NCBI GenBank assembly: GCA_036874045.1
Contig: CM072344.1
Coordinates: 14,914,501-14,978,500, forward strand
Length of the DNA stretch: 64,000 nt
Source: Cymodocea nodosa
Lineage: Eukaryota > Streptophyta > Magnoliopsida > Alismatales > Cymodoceaceae
Reading direction: 5' to 3'
Shown in pieces: positions 35,081 through 46,934 of this stretch. The translations under genes were made by a program, and so were the position numbers. The notes under the pieces were generated by a model. The model saw only the letters and a list, made by a program, of their open reading frames with translations, searched no databases and had not been told where the DNA came from. The first letter of the stretch is position 1, and each line of letters opens with the position of its first letter.

Positions 35081-36225
35081 AGGTCTTGAATGTAACAAAG
35101 ATTTGGATAAAAATCAACAAAACAGTGGCTTAGTAGTTGGCTTACTATTTGAAAGTCTAAGTAAATCGAAAAGTTAATAAGTTTAACTATTTGAAACTTA
35201 AGTCATTCAATTATGTAAGTGTAAAAATAAGAAACACATGTTGAGCAGTCAAAAGCCTTGAAGTATAACTATTTGAGTTTTTTGGATAGTTATAGAATAA
35301 CTATTTGAGTTTTTCAAAAAGTTACAGTTACAACTATCCTAACTTAAAAACTCATGTAAAAAACTTAAAGGATCACATGACAAGTAAAATATTCGAGTTT
35401 TTCGAAGAATTACAAGATAACTATTTGATTTTTTTGAAATGTTATAAATCTAACTATCCAAAAATCAAAGAAAATCAAAAGGCTACATAAAGGATAATAT
35501 ATAGAACGATAAATTACCATATTTAGACTTGCAATTTAACAATTACATCATAATCAATTTGTTGAAGAGAAAATATGATCATTGGACTTACAAGTATAAA
35601 TACAAACAAATCATTCAATATCAGGTAGAGCTAACAAGTGAGATTACATATACAATCACATACAGAGATACAATATATATTGTAGATCAACTACCGTTAT
35701 AGAAGAAAGTTCAATTCAGATTAAACGCAACAAAGAATAGATTAAAAGTTGGAGATTCTTAAAACTCTTCAAGTGTTGAAAGTCTGATCCAAAAAAGATC
35801 ATTTTGTTTATAACTTCAACCTGAAAGCTATAAGTTGTTGGTTTAAGTTTTAACCTGAAAACTCAAAAGGTTGGTTTACTGAAGTTTATACCTAAAAACT
35901 TCTGAGTGGTTGGTTAGAATTACGACCAGAAAATTCAATTGAATGATTAGTTCTTGTTTCGACTTGAAAACAAGTGTTTATAAGTATTAAGACACTTAGT
36001 GAAGCTTAAGTAAACCTTGAGGTTGGACTAACTTAGTTGATGAACCATTTAAAAATTTTCTTGTGTTTTTATTTATATTTATGTTATACATGATTTACTT
36101 ACTTAATACTTATACATGTTGATTATTCAATATCAATTAATTAAATTAAAAAAAAATTAAAATACACATAAATCACCGTTCACCCCCTCTTTTGATGAGT
36201 CATAAGGTCCTAACATATACAACCT
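35080..36225 (-). mobile_element. Ty1/copia LTR-like fossil (candidate), right-arm copy
   Basis: Mirror of 3399-4545, with the short repeats around aactatttgagttttt at 35,265-35,460 and the purine run (ccccctctttt on the + strand) at about 36,185. This is the most diverged stretch between the two arms. Ends uncertain. Confidence 0.45.
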
Positions 36226-37256
36226 CCTCCGTCGGCCCCTTACATTGACTCCCCGACGGTCGGTGGACGTGGGCGGTGAGAGGTTGCTTATGGTAGATTC
36301 GAGTGGCACCTCCAACTTGGATCTGGTGTGCAGGTCTGGAATCATAATTTGGACCTCAGAATGTCAAACGGAATGGACGAAAAGTCTGAGGAAACCAATA
36401 AAAAAAAATTCATGTCTGTCTTTTACGTGCCTGCTCTTTTGTGTGATTCCGGGTGTAGTCTCCATGCTCCTTTAGTCCTTTGGGATGTCCTATCTTGCCC
36501 TAAACCTATTTGCTTCCATTCGATCTTCACGCATTTCAATATATTTTTCTTTGTTTAATTGTTTGGGTCTACCACCACCACCTCAATCACTTTCATGGAA
36601 TAAAGAATACTTTGACTTCATTAACCTATTTGCTCTCGTCATCTTTGTTGTCATTGTGATTTTCGATCCTTTTTGTTCAAGATTTTTTTAAAATTTGTTG
36701 TGTAGTTCTTTACATCATAGGATACTTGATTGATTATGCTTGGTATATATACGCTCACATCATGATTGAGCACTTTGTGCACAATTACCGGATATTATCT
36801 AAATATGTAGAAGTTAAAATCATCATAGGGTTTTTCTCGACTTTAGCAGCATAACGGTTATTAATGTTAATTTTTATCCTTTAAACAAAGTCCATGATAA
36901 AAAGAGATGCCTCCGATGAGTAAATGGGGTACATACACTTAAAAAATTAATATTTTGGAAGTCTGTCGAGAAGCACAAGTTCTCGAGGCCATTATACGTC
37001 TCTATGGATAGATTCATTTACATCGTAAAAATAGTATTTTCTTCTATGAATGAATTAGTGATCAGATGATAAAGCGATTGAAATTTTTCTTTCGATGGGC
37101 CAACCATGATTACGGTAAGCAAGCAAATTAAGAGTCTGCTACGGCGTTTGCCAAAAACATGCAAATTAAACATGAAAATGTCATAAAGCATGCAGATAAT
37201 AATTGGCAGCCCTGATTTCAAACAAAGTTCATACTTGCAAACTAATCGAACATGGT
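36226..37256. other. Non-coding right-arm DNA downstream of GRP2
   Basis: Mirror of 2378-3398. No gene is seen. The end nearest GRP2 is the ancestral GRP 3' flank, also found beside GRP3 and GRP4. Confidence 0.6.
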
Positions 37257-37467
37257 TGGCTTTATTCAAACTACATTACATTACATAAGAAGCCTTCTAC
37301 TGCTGCAATCGATCATTAATACTGAACACAAAATAACACACACCAAGCTAGCTACAGACATATATGGATAGAAAGTGGCTGCATGCATGTTATTATTAAG
37401 TGTCCATGATGATGTCCAACCATGCGTGCATGGTGTCGTCGTCGACACCATCTAAAGTGCGCGATCA

Positions 37468-37725
37468 TCAATAGCGGGGATAACCGGGATATCCTCCGTA
37501 GTACGGGTAACCTCCCATTGACGACGTGGCACTTCCATAGCCGGAGCCATATCCAGATCCGTATCCCCCACCAAACGGGCCATATCCACCTCCACCACCG
37601 CCGCCGCCACCTCCAGCTCTGACGCTGCTATGCATCCCCTGCAGCTCCCTTGATGCAGTGGCCATGCTCACGCAGAGCACGACCACCATAACTGCAACTA
37701 CGGCAAACTTAAGGCTACCCGCCAT
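37468..37725 (-). CDS. Small secreted glycine-rich protein (GRP2)
   Basis: 85 residues, differing from GRP1 at only two positions (one in the signal peptide core, one in the MYSS/MHSS segment). Signal peptide 1-25, RELQGM motif, glycine run, GSGYGS repeats and Tyr/Pro/Gly tail are all kept, so both copies remain coding after the inverted duplication. TATA box tataaata at 37,825-37,818, 100 bases before the ATG. Expected in the apoplast; role unknown. Confidence 0.88.
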   Translation of the reverse strand: MAGSLKFAVVAVMVVVLCVSMATASRELQGMHSSVRAGGGGGGGGGGYGPFGGGYGSGYGSGYGSATSSMGGYPYYGGYPGYPRY

Positions 37726-37817
37726 TCTTCTTACTCAATTGAGGAGATCAAACAACTACGAAAGACACGATAACTTGCTAGCTGCTTGCGTGAGATTGTT
37801 AGCAGTCCATGAGGGGG

Positions 37818-37825
37818 TATTTATA
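37818..37825 (-). promoter_or_regulatory. TATA box of GRP2
   Basis: tataaata on the - strand, same position and context as for GRP1. Confidence 0.8.
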
Positions 37826-38815
37826 GGATTTTGATTCACTTGTACATACATATCTCTCGCCTTCATGTTACCTTGATAGAAATATTCAAACCTTTACATC
37901 ACATAGATCTTCCAGCGTGGATTCCAATTATTCTAGGTGAATAGTGCCAGCTATTGTAAGAGAATGGGAATGGTTGCATGTGAGGTGGCTGACTTTGTAA
38001 ACTAATAACTACAGAGATGGAAGCGAAATGCTGCTGAAACCCAGCTAGATGCTTATCATGCCCAAACAATAATCTTCATGGCAAAACTTAAAGTATTGTT
38101 AATGTAATTGACAATGAAATGGCCATGAAGTGCTTTCAAAATATGCATCCGTGATGTGGTATTCTTTAAGATGCATGGTATATCGTAAATTACACGGTAA
38201 TTTAAAACATCACAACCACCACTTTCGTTATAAGTAGGATGGATGCGACTGGACTGGTGGTGGTATGATTTATCAAGAGATGCCATAAAACAATAAAATA
38301 GGCATAGAGGCACATGTACGCTTTGCTTCTAAGAATGTGAATTACAGAAGTTGGTCGACAAAACCTTTTTATTTCATCTTCCTCCTCGTGTCAAATGTGT
38401 ATATGGCATTACAAATAGATGCTTGGGTGGTGCTTTTGAATAGTAGAAATGCATTGCGACTTAGAATGGTAGCACATGCAAACTGTGTGGTCTATCCGCC
38501 CAGCTGCTATGTCGATCGTGCGTAACTCGTCATCCATGGTCGGATGGGAAGACTCAACTCTACTCATTGTCAAACAGTGTGGCATCAATCTTCCTTTGTG
38601 ATTCCAACTCAGGGATGGAGTGGACCGACATTACTGGCAAGAAATTAAGATTTCTAGCGGGAGAAAAGATGAAGAAGGGGGGGGGGACGAAGAAGATGGA
38701 AGAAAAATAATAATAGAAGAAGAAAATGATAGAAAGGACGAAGAAGGAGAGAATAATAATAACAATAATAATAGGTAAAATAAAAAAAAGTGATGAAGAG
38801 GAAGAAAAAATATAC

Positions 38816-38840
38816 ATATATATATATATATATATATAAT
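38816..38840. repeat. (TA)n microsatellite
   Basis: An uninterrupted alternating AT run just outside the right arm. The left arm has nothing like it at the matching point. Confidence 0.8.
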
Positions 38841-39894
38841 TATAAAAATAAAGATAAAGAAAAGATTAAAACCGACAGAGGTGATGGAGATGTTTACCGA
38901 CCGATATCAGCGTGCCAACATGTAAACCAATGCACATGTGAAAAGAAAAGAAGGGAAACCATTTTATGATTGTAACAATTTTGTGGCTAATTTCTTTATT
39001 GATGCTAAATTGATTAAATTTGGATGATACGCAGGAAATGGGAATGTGTATAGATAGTATTATTCTGCCTATTCTTTATCTTCTATATTCTATCATCTTA
39101 TGAACTCTGCATTAATTGATTGAAAGTAAAGGAATTCCCAATTTGGGAAAACAAGCTAGTCATGTAAATTAAAGCTACTAAGTATGGAACTATGTTTATA
39201 GTGGTACAGAAGTCCTTAACAAAATTTGGTAAGAATTTGTGAAAGTGAAATTAATTTTTATAAAAAATAATTATTTTTCTTAACTTAAGTATAGTTGACA
39301 CTTATTTTTTCTTTTTCTAGAATCATTATGAATACAGTACATTTAAAGAAGAACTTTGTATAATATTCAACCAGTTAAAGATGATTTTTGAAATAAGTGT
39401 TGCTACAAGAAGAATAAGTATTGCACCTATAGATTTTAATGATATTGATAATCTAAATGATAATATCTCTTTTAAATAACTTCAATAATATTATTTATAC
39501 GATACCATCAAGTAATAACATGGACATATAAATATTGCCTTTAGTATCCTTAGATCCTAAGAAAATGTGAAAGCATGCTCAGCTTCATGTAGAATCTTTT
39601 AAAAGTATGGTGAACTCGATTGAAGGGATAGATGCAAACATAAAAGAATTTTTACAAGAAAATAATAGAAGTAAAATGCAGATTATAGAATGCATTGCCA
39701 AAGTTGAAGAAGAAAGAAATGATTTCTTAAGAATGCAGCACAATAAGTTCAACATTATTTCTTCATTTACTTGAATTTCATAGTTTAAATGAGGACAACG
39801 TATATAATGCAATAACTTTATTAGAAAATGATAATAAACAAAGGATATTTTTAGGTCTACTAAAAGAGATAAAGTGGAATTAGCTAAAATACAA
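38841..39894 (+). other. AT-rich DNA with an unrecognised coding-like remnant
   Basis: After an acceptor-like ttctttttctag at about 39,320, the + strand reads NHYEYSTFKEELCIIFNQLK and more, and about 39,560-39,775 reads VESFKSMVNSIEG and IIECIAKVEEERNDFLRMQ, with interruptions between. A coiled, charged segment of this kind occurs in plant Myb/SANT-like and Harbinger-associated proteins, but I cannot assign it. Likely a decayed gene or transposon exon. Confidence 0.3.
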
Positions 39895-40082
39895 ACTTCC
39901 ATAAACATTATGTTGTTCTACACTGTTGTTTTTGATATCTTTGATTGTCTAATGGGTTGCATGTTCCGAGTACTTAATGTGATGGTATACTTCCATAAAC
40001 ATTATGTTGTTCTACACTGTTGTTTTTGATATCTTTGATTGTCTAATGGGTTGCATGTTCCGAGTACTTAATGTGATGGTAT
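39895..40082 (+). repeat. Perfect 94-bp tandem duplication
   Basis: Two copies of 94 bases, 39,895-39,988 and 39,989-40,082, each starting acttccataaacattatg. I see no difference between them, so the duplication is recent. Confidence 0.9.
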
Positions 40083-42377
40083 ACTAAACTTTGTTGTACT
40101 AGACTTTATTATTTTTTATGTCTTTTATTTATGTGATAAAGTATGTTTGACATGGATGTGTTATTTGTGAATGCAGTTTAGTACCTTCAAATGTATGAAT
40201 GTGTTATTCGCTTTTATGTCTTTTATTAATGTGATGAAATATGTTTGACATGGGTGTATTACTTGTGAATGTAGTTTATTATACTTTCAAATGTATTAAT
40301 GTGTTATTTGTTTGTAATGTTTATAATTACCCCACTTTTCCACACCCCTTTAACACAAGTTGTACTAATAAAGTTACGTAATGAATTAGACTTGCAAATC
40401 ACACCAAGTCCCCTTTATTTAGGCTTCACCTCAACTAGGTCCTCAAGTGCTTGCCTCATTATGATTTTGACCTACAAATCATGTCAATATTGAGCATCAA
40501 CCCTGTAAACAACATCACTTCTACCCCCTTGTTGCATTTCCACCTTGATTAGCATAGTTAAAGTTGGTGGTCAACTCTATCAAAGTCAACAGTCAACCAT
40601 TGATCAACAGCAGTATCACTTCTTCTATTCACCCAAGCACACCATTTGTTCACTTAGATGTATAGATTTGCACCCATCGGGTGTTGAGCATCACCTCATT
40701 GCGCACATTCTAATGTTCAAGTGTGTTCAATTTTTAGATTATTTAGTGTTTTTAAGACATTATTTCTCCTTATTAGATGATATTTTAGGTGAACAGATTG
40801 CACTGGAATGATTAAGAATATACCCAAAATAAACCTTGCAATTTTTATTTTTTAGCCATTTTCTCTTTCCACCATGTCACCTATTACATCAACATCTTAT
40901 GGCATATCAAATTTTAGCAACCCTAACATGTGGCAACCGCTAATTGGTTAATCAAAATGTCTTCATTGGATTAACCAATGAGAGAGTTAAACATGGCATC
41001 CTACTTTCTCTCTCCATCACATTAGTACTACGAATCAATCAAGGTGTGAAATGTGGCAACACAATCAACGTATTCCTTTCCTTCTCTCCTCATTAGATTG
41101 AATGGCTAAGATTTATCCACGTGGCACCTATCTAACGCTTGAGATCAAATCTCTATCCAACATTCTTGATTTGATCATCTACGATCAGATTTGATGGTTG
41201 GGATTTGGTCACCATCCAACGATCCACATTCCTCCTACTTAAGATCTAATCATCTAGATTTAACTAAATTCATTCGACAATCCAAATTAATTATCCCTTT
41301 TCTTAATCGAATGGTACTAATCCCATCTGACCAAGTCAACTGGATGGTTTAGATTCACATAGTTGGGCGACTATTTGCATGTCCTTTCATCTTCTATTTT
41401 TTTGTGATCATTTTGCATAGAGCCCCCTCGCCTTTTTGAAAATTGCATTTTTTTTAAAAAAAATTTCCACCGACAATTCTCATGTATGAATAGCATATGA
41501 TTAGGCTTATTTAAATGTTCAAAATTAGTGCATCCCAAATTTTAAGACTCATCATCATGAATGAATGCATGATTTCCATGTTAGACAATTAATACACCTT
41601 TAAATGATGGCATCCATCTCACATCGTGCTTAATTGCCAGATTTCAATCAACCATGTTCATGCACTTCTTGTTTGTCATGATTACAAGTATCATTTGAAT
41701 TGCATATTCTTTTTTATTCTTTAACTCAAAAATCTCTACTTCTAACAAATTAGAAAACTTTAATCAAACATAAATTTTTCCCACATAAAAAAGCACTTAG
41801 CACAACACACTCTTCCCTCTCTTACTTTATTTGATTCTTCTCATCTTTTCTTAAGCTACATGAGGACCTTCTCTTGTCTCCCTTTTGGAAGGGTGCCTCT
41901 CACCTTTTCCTCCTTAGCAATGGGATACACTAAGGCACACAAACTTTCCACTTTGAGCTATAGCAAAAACTTCTCATCCTTTAGTCTAATCGAAAGACCA
42001 TGAAAGTTTACCTTTTGTTGACACCTTTACTTTCAAACTTCCCCTACTATCTAATTCTATCTCACCTTAGAACAATAGATATCCTTTTTTGTTAACTTAT
42101 TCACCCCTTTACATTAGCCCTGCAACCTCTCGCTCCTTTGCATGGGCCCCATGACTTAATATTGTTTGGGCCCCGCAATCCATTTTCCACTTTCGGGTTT
42201 AAAGACTCATTTTCATCAATGTCTAGGCCCATTACTCATATTTAGCCCTAAAATGCCAAGCAACCTCTAAGCACAAGCTCTACGGCCCATCACTCTTTGT
42301 ATGGACCGGATGGCCCATTTCCCTCTTTTTTGAGTTCAAAAAACCCATTTTACCCTTATTTAGGCCTAAAGAGAGAA

Positions 42378-42411
<34 letters not shown>

Positions 42412-43691
42412 GGAGGGAGAGAGAGAGAGAGGGAGGGAGAGAGAGAGTGTGTGTGTGTGTGTGTGAGTGAGAGAGAGAGAGACAGAGACAGAGAGAGTGA
42501 GAGAGAGACAGGCAGAGAGAGAGAGACAGAGAGAGAGTGAGAGAGAGAGTGTGTTGGGCCTTTGTGGCCTTTAGACGAAAAGAAGAGTAAACACCTTCAT
42601 CGAGGAAGAAATGAGAAGTTGAGTTACAACTCAAAGAGGGGTGTGTGCCTAGTGCCCTACTATGTCTTTTAACTATGTATGAAGTTGTGATTATAGGACC
42701 TAAATATGCCATGGAGCTATACATTCGTCATGCTATGAGTCTAGATAGGATTCACTAATTCTAAGCATAAAAGTCTAATCATATGCATCCTTCATTAATA
42801 GTACATGAGATTTGGGTTGCATTAGGTGAAAAATGAAATCGTGCAATATGATGCACGTTAATCCTTCATGAAGAAATTAAACCATTCATATTTTCAGTGT
42901 GGCATGAAATTAAAGCTTAAGGTGCAAAGCTATGATAAATATCATGATAGATAATCATGCAAACACACATTCACCACATACATACATTCACAAGAGGAGC
43001 AATCCCATTTGCACATTCACATCCACATAGGCTAGTCACACTTGAGTTGGTCATTCACAAATATATGTATTATTTGTTGGTTGAGTTTGGATTTAGTTTT
43101 CTTCTTGCTTCAAGATAAAATTGATTATTACAATAAATAAAATGCAATAACTGGGATAACATAACTAAGGAGCTCATCCTAGAAGATGTCTGATAAGTCA
43201 TGGGCTACTGTAGTATTTGGAATAACATAAATTAGAGCTCCACCCATCATTTGGTCCAATAGGGGGTTTTTAATTTAACATTAAAAGAATGAAATTGATG
43301 AGAAAGTGTAAAATAAAAAGCCGAGTAAGAAATGTTGTTGATAAAATAAAAGCTTGAAACTTGTTTGATGCATATTAAAAAGACTTGTTAAAAATCATTT
43401 CAAAAGTAGGTAACAAAACAAGGTAGGGACCAAAATCGAAATGTTGTTCCCAAGGAACGGCATGCTGAATTGGGTCAAATGAATGACCATCCTCCAAACC
43501 CCTAATGATATTCTAGTGCTACAATTGGCATGTTGATGTTTATGTGGGATTTTCATACTTTAAATATTCATTTATCAAGTGTTTATTCTTTTTGGACCTT
43601 TCCCTAGCTACTTTTGACGAAAGTTCGTTAATTACCATGAAGAACCTCATAAACAATTGTCATACGTTATAAAACAAAAGGGATTCAACAT
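40083..43691. other. Retrotransposon-like non-coding DNA, no gene
   Basis: Long, C-rich on the + strand and without coding capacity. Stretches such as ctatcaaagtcaacagtcaacc (about 40,575) resemble parts of the solo LTR at 49.8-52.3 kb (atcaaagtcaatagtcaacg). This may be LTR material of a related Ty3/gypsy Tat-lineage element, but I could not find its ends. The LINE at 43,708 is inserted at its right side. Confidence 0.4.
42366..42555. repeat. GA-rich microsatellite with GT interruption
   Basis: About 190 bases of (GA)n with GGGA and CAGA variants and a (GT)n block near 42,447-42,465. The 122-residue minus-strand frame across it (Ser/Leu repeats) is an artefact. Confidence 0.9.
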
Positions 43692-43817
43692 AATTATCCA
43701 TTGACAACTTCCAACCATCCAGTCACGTAAAAGCCTCTGGCGGACGATCCGATCACCTTCCCCGGCTCCGGCGGCCTTGCCGGAGCAGCAAGGAAAGTAT
43801 CTTCAGGTGCTCTCACT

Positions 43818-45035
43818 GTGGGCACATTAGTGACGACAGCGGACATGGCGACGAGTACCCATGGAGGACGTGGGTCGTCTGAAATGGCGATCGGCCCGTC
43901 CCCGACGCAGACGGAAACACCACGAAGAAACATCGGGCCCAGGCAGTACACGCTTGCCGCACCCGGGGCGTCGACATCAACTACATTCCCCGTTCAGGAA
44001 GGCCTAATGGAATCCCCAACAAATAATCCTACTCCCCGCCCTCTTGTGGAAGGGCCAGTTCAACCCCAGCGGGGGCGTTCGTTCGCCGCTGTCATGAGAA
44101 GTTCGCATGTTCCATCGAGTTTCACTAACCTTCCAGCTCGCTCTCCGGATGCCGACGGGGTGGTACACTTCTCGGTGGAGGAAACTATGGCATTGGAGAA
44201 GCCCTTTCGGAATATGGTGGGAAAATTTTTCGGACGCCGACCAGATCTGCAAGCGATTTTGGATGCCATCGTCTCTAGACTAGGAGTGAAGAACGGCGTG
44301 TATCTAGCGGCTGTAGACAATAGGCACGTATTCATTAGATGTGAGAGCACGGAGTTATCTGCGGCAATCCTCAGTCGTGATTGGATTGTGAAAAATCGCA
44401 AGATGCAGGCCTTCCGATGGACAGCGGATTTCCCACCAGAACGAGATTCCTCCCTAATTCCGGTATGGGTGCATCTGGAGCACCTCCCAGTACAACTCTT
44501 CAACCCGGCTGCAATGAGGGACATATTAGCGCCGGCCAGAACCTTCCTGGGTTGTCACCATGACGTTACTAATTTTACCAGATCCGGGGTGGCAGTTGCC
44601 CGGGTAGAAGTCGACGCCGCAATGCCTTTGCGGAAGGTGGTGGAGATAGACTACGGAGGGCACTGGATATCTCAACAAATCTCATATCCTTTCACTCCAA
44701 GATTCTGCTCTAAATGCAAAATATTCGGGCATACAACAGTTGCATGCAAAGCAAAACAACCTGAGAATTATACGTCTGGCAACAACGTTAACCGACAAGC
44801 AGAACAATTGCATTCGAAAACTCAGACACCGGACCCAACCAATGAACCCAACCACACGCACACACACAAGACGGCGACTGAGACACACAATTCGACCACG
44901 CCCCTCCAAATTCAACCCTCGACAGTGGGGGACAACCAAACAGATAACGCAGATTGGAAGGTGGTGAGGAAAGACAGAGAGAAGAATCGAAGAACCCGAG
45001 ATTTTCCGATGGCTGTGTCGTCTCCGATGATATAG
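43818..45035 (+). CDS. LINE ORF1: DUF4283 and CCHC zinc-knuckle protein
   Basis: 405 residues. After a low-complexity N-terminus, residues 110-250 or so form the DUF4283 domain seen in plant L1-type ORF1 (VYLAAVDNRHVFIRCE, then PVWVHLEHLPVQLFNPAAM). It continues to ISQQISYPFTPRFCSKCKIF with a GHTTVAC knuckle (C-x2-C-x4-H-x4-C). This is the RNA-binding chaperone-like protein of the element. The frame ends at 45,035 while similarly composed sequence continues in another frame, so the C-terminus may be shifted. Start could also be Met at 43,845. Confidence 0.85.
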   Translation: MGTLVTTADMATSTHGGRGSSEMAIGPSPTQTETPRRNIGPRQYTLAAPGASTSTTFPVQEGLMESPTNNPTPRPLVEGPVQPQRGRSFAAVMRSSHVPSSFTNLPARSPDADGVVHFSVEETMALEKPFRNMVGKFFGRRPDLQAILDAIVSRLGVKNGVYLAAVDNRHVFIRCESTELSAAILSRDWIVKNRKMQAFRWTADFPPERDSSLIPVWVHLEHLPVQLFNPAAMRDILAPARTFLGCHHDVTNFTRSGVAVARVEVDAAMPLRKVVEIDYGGHWISQQISYPFTPRFCSKCKIFGHTTVACKAKQPENYTSGNNVNRQAEQLHSKTQTPDPTNEPNHTHTHKTATETHNSTTPLQIQPSTVGDNQTDNADWKVVRKDREKNRRTRDFPMAVSSPMI

Positions 45036-45739
45036 TCACCGACCGGCCGGGGCTGAACATCGCCTCAACCAGGCAAGGCGGCACTGGAAAACCTTCTGAG
45101 GTGACCACGGGCCTTCCCGAGGCGGGAGCAGGGTCTGCGTCAAATCTACCAGGCGGCATCTCGAGTCCGATGCACCTAACTTACGCGGTCGATCAACAGG
45201 CAAGAGGATGGGACGGGGTGACCTTGATGGACTTGGGCCGACCTTTCTAACAAACAACACTTCCGTTGATGGGCCAAAGAAAATCAATCGGAGCACAACC
45301 TTGGGCTTTGTAAAATAAAAATGTAGATGGGCCACCAATAGGGAGAGGCAATCACCGATCAAAACCTGTAACTTCAACAAGTACGTGGCGTCGCCTCCTA
45401 CGGAAGAGAAAGACGAGGGCTGTGCTCAACTACGATAGGAGAAGCAGATGACTTGGCCAATTCAAGAATTAAAGACCTCGGTAAATCCTTGACTTCTGAA
45501 TTGGACAAATCGATGGCCATAGATCAAGCTATACCGTGGAATATCGACCTACAATCTTATACATCGGAAGCCCCACCAGGAACTGAGAGGTCGTCAAGAC
45601 GACTTCTGTCCATTTGACGCTCCAATGAAATCAACATCCGTCGCACACGCTCTCGTTTGGTTCCATACTCTACGGTATGTATGCCTGCTTATGTATCCTC
45701 TTATTTATTAGTTTTATAATTCCCTTATGCATTAGGTTT

Positions 45740-46597
45740 ATGGATAAGATAATAATATGGAATTGTCGGGGCCTTGGTAACACAGCTACCAAGCGCCACC
45801 TTAGGGACATGGTGAGACTCCACCATGTCACCTGTTGTGCTATTTTGGAACCCCTAATCTCTATTGATCAAGCTAAAACTATTGCCATGCAATTACATTT
45901 TGACCACATTTTTACTGGCAACAAAAAGATTTGGATCTTTTGGCAAGACCATTTAAAACTTTCAGAGCAGATTATTCATGACCAAGCAGTCTCTGTTACA
46001 GGAGCTGATCGATCGAACAACCTCTGCCATCTTTCTTTTGTCTATGCTGCCTGCAACCAATCTCAAAGACGGGAACTCTATGCGCACCTTCTTTATGTTA
46101 GAGACAACTTCGACACTAACAGTTGGGTTATTGGGGGTGATTTCAATGTCGTCAGATTTCAGACGGAATCCACTTCCCCCCTCTTGAGGGGGGGAATGGC
46201 CCAGGAGGATTTCAACGAGTTCATTGACTTGTGCCACCTTATTGACTTCCCCATGTCGGGACATCAATTTTCCTGGTGTAACAATAGGAGTGGCCCTAGT
46301 AGAATTTATCGTCGCCTTAACCACCTTTTAGGCAATAATCGACCCATATGTGATACTGATTTTTATGCCTCTTACGGGGCCCTAATGTATTTTGATCATC
46401 GACCTATGATTATATCTCCGGGGATGCCTCACTCTTGGGGTCATCCTTCCTTCCGTTTTCACCGTATGTGGACTACTCATGAAGACTTCATGCGTGTGGT
46501 GAAGGAATCCTGGAGAGGTAGAGTCGCCTCTTGTCCCATTAAGAATCAGTATCAAACTGAAAAAACTAAAGGCAGTTTTGAAGATATGGAACCATGA
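45740..46597 (+). CDS. LINE ORF2, endonuclease domain only
   Basis: From the Met at 45,740 the protein opens MDKIIIWNCRGLGNTATKRH, the N of the apurinic-type endonuclease. ILEPL, WVIGGDFNVVRF and a final FDHRPMII (the SDH-like His motif, here DH) follow. A further piece in another frame, 46,578-46,763, is the linker (NEWEENVADRVTYLKGQLAL) that precedes the reverse transcriptase, and it is cut soon after WLKEGDHNT. No RT follows, so the element cannot move by itself. An upstream frame extension to 45,677 is not part of the family start. Confidence 0.85.
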   Translation: MDKIIIWNCRGLGNTATKRHLRDMVRLHHVTCCAILEPLISIDQAKTIAMQLHFDHIFTGNKKIWIFWQDHLKLSEQIIHDQAVSVTGADRSNNLCHLSFVYAACNQSQRRELYAHLLYVRDNFDTNSWVIGGDFNVVRFQTESTSPLLRGGMAQEDFNEFIDLCHLIDFPMSGHQFSWCNNRSGPSRIYRRLNHLLGNNRPICDTDFYASYGALMYFDHRPMIISPGMPHSWGHPSFRFHRMWTTHEDFMRVVKESWRGRVASCPIKNQYQTEKTKGSFEDMEP

Positions 46598-46934
46598 GAC
46601 TTTTGGTAATGTTTTCACCATGAAAAAGGAGCTCCTCTATCAAATTGATAATGCTGAGATCTCTCTTGCCAATGAGTGGGAGGAGAATGTGGCTGATAGG
46701 GTGACCTATCTTAAAGGCCAATTGGCCCTTAATGATAAACGTCGTGAAATTTTCCTCAGCTAGAAGGCTTGCATTCGTTGGCTTAAGGAAGGAGACCACA
46801 ACACAGTTTTTTCTTGTGAGTTTCTTCTTTTGTGTGAGGTATGTGTATGTATTTGGGCTACAGCCTCTCCTGTTGTATCCTCCTGATTTTTGGGAATAAA
46901 GGTTGTTGTAAAAAAAAAAATTATCCATTGACAA

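Larger units (their letters stand above)
33564..38820 (-). repeat. Right arm of the large inverted repeat
   Basis: Reverse complement of the left arm: 33,564 pairs with 6060, 34,830 with 4794, 37,725 with 1913 and 38,660 with 961. Gene and fossil order is the same. The near-identity suggests a recent duplication or continuing conversion between the arms, about 27.5 kb apart. Confidence 0.9.
43692..46934 (+). mobile_element. LINE (L1-type) with perfect target-site duplication, lacking reverse transcriptase
   Basis: The 16-base aattatccattgacaa occurs at 43,692-43,707 and again at 46,919-46,934 (the first two A may belong to the tail), flanking a 3.2-kb element that ends in poly(A). It holds ORF1 (43,818-45,035) and the endonuclease end of ORF2 (45,740-46,597 and on), then jumps at about 46,810 to the family 3' tail (ggctacagcc, ttgggaataaagg) without any reverse transcriptase or zf-RVT part. 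The tail matches that of the LINE fragment ending at 16,340. Confidence 0.92.

Noticed and set aside
42356-42724. 122-residue minus-strand frame rich in Ser, Leu and His
   Set aside because: It is the translation of the GA/GT microsatellite and has no domain.
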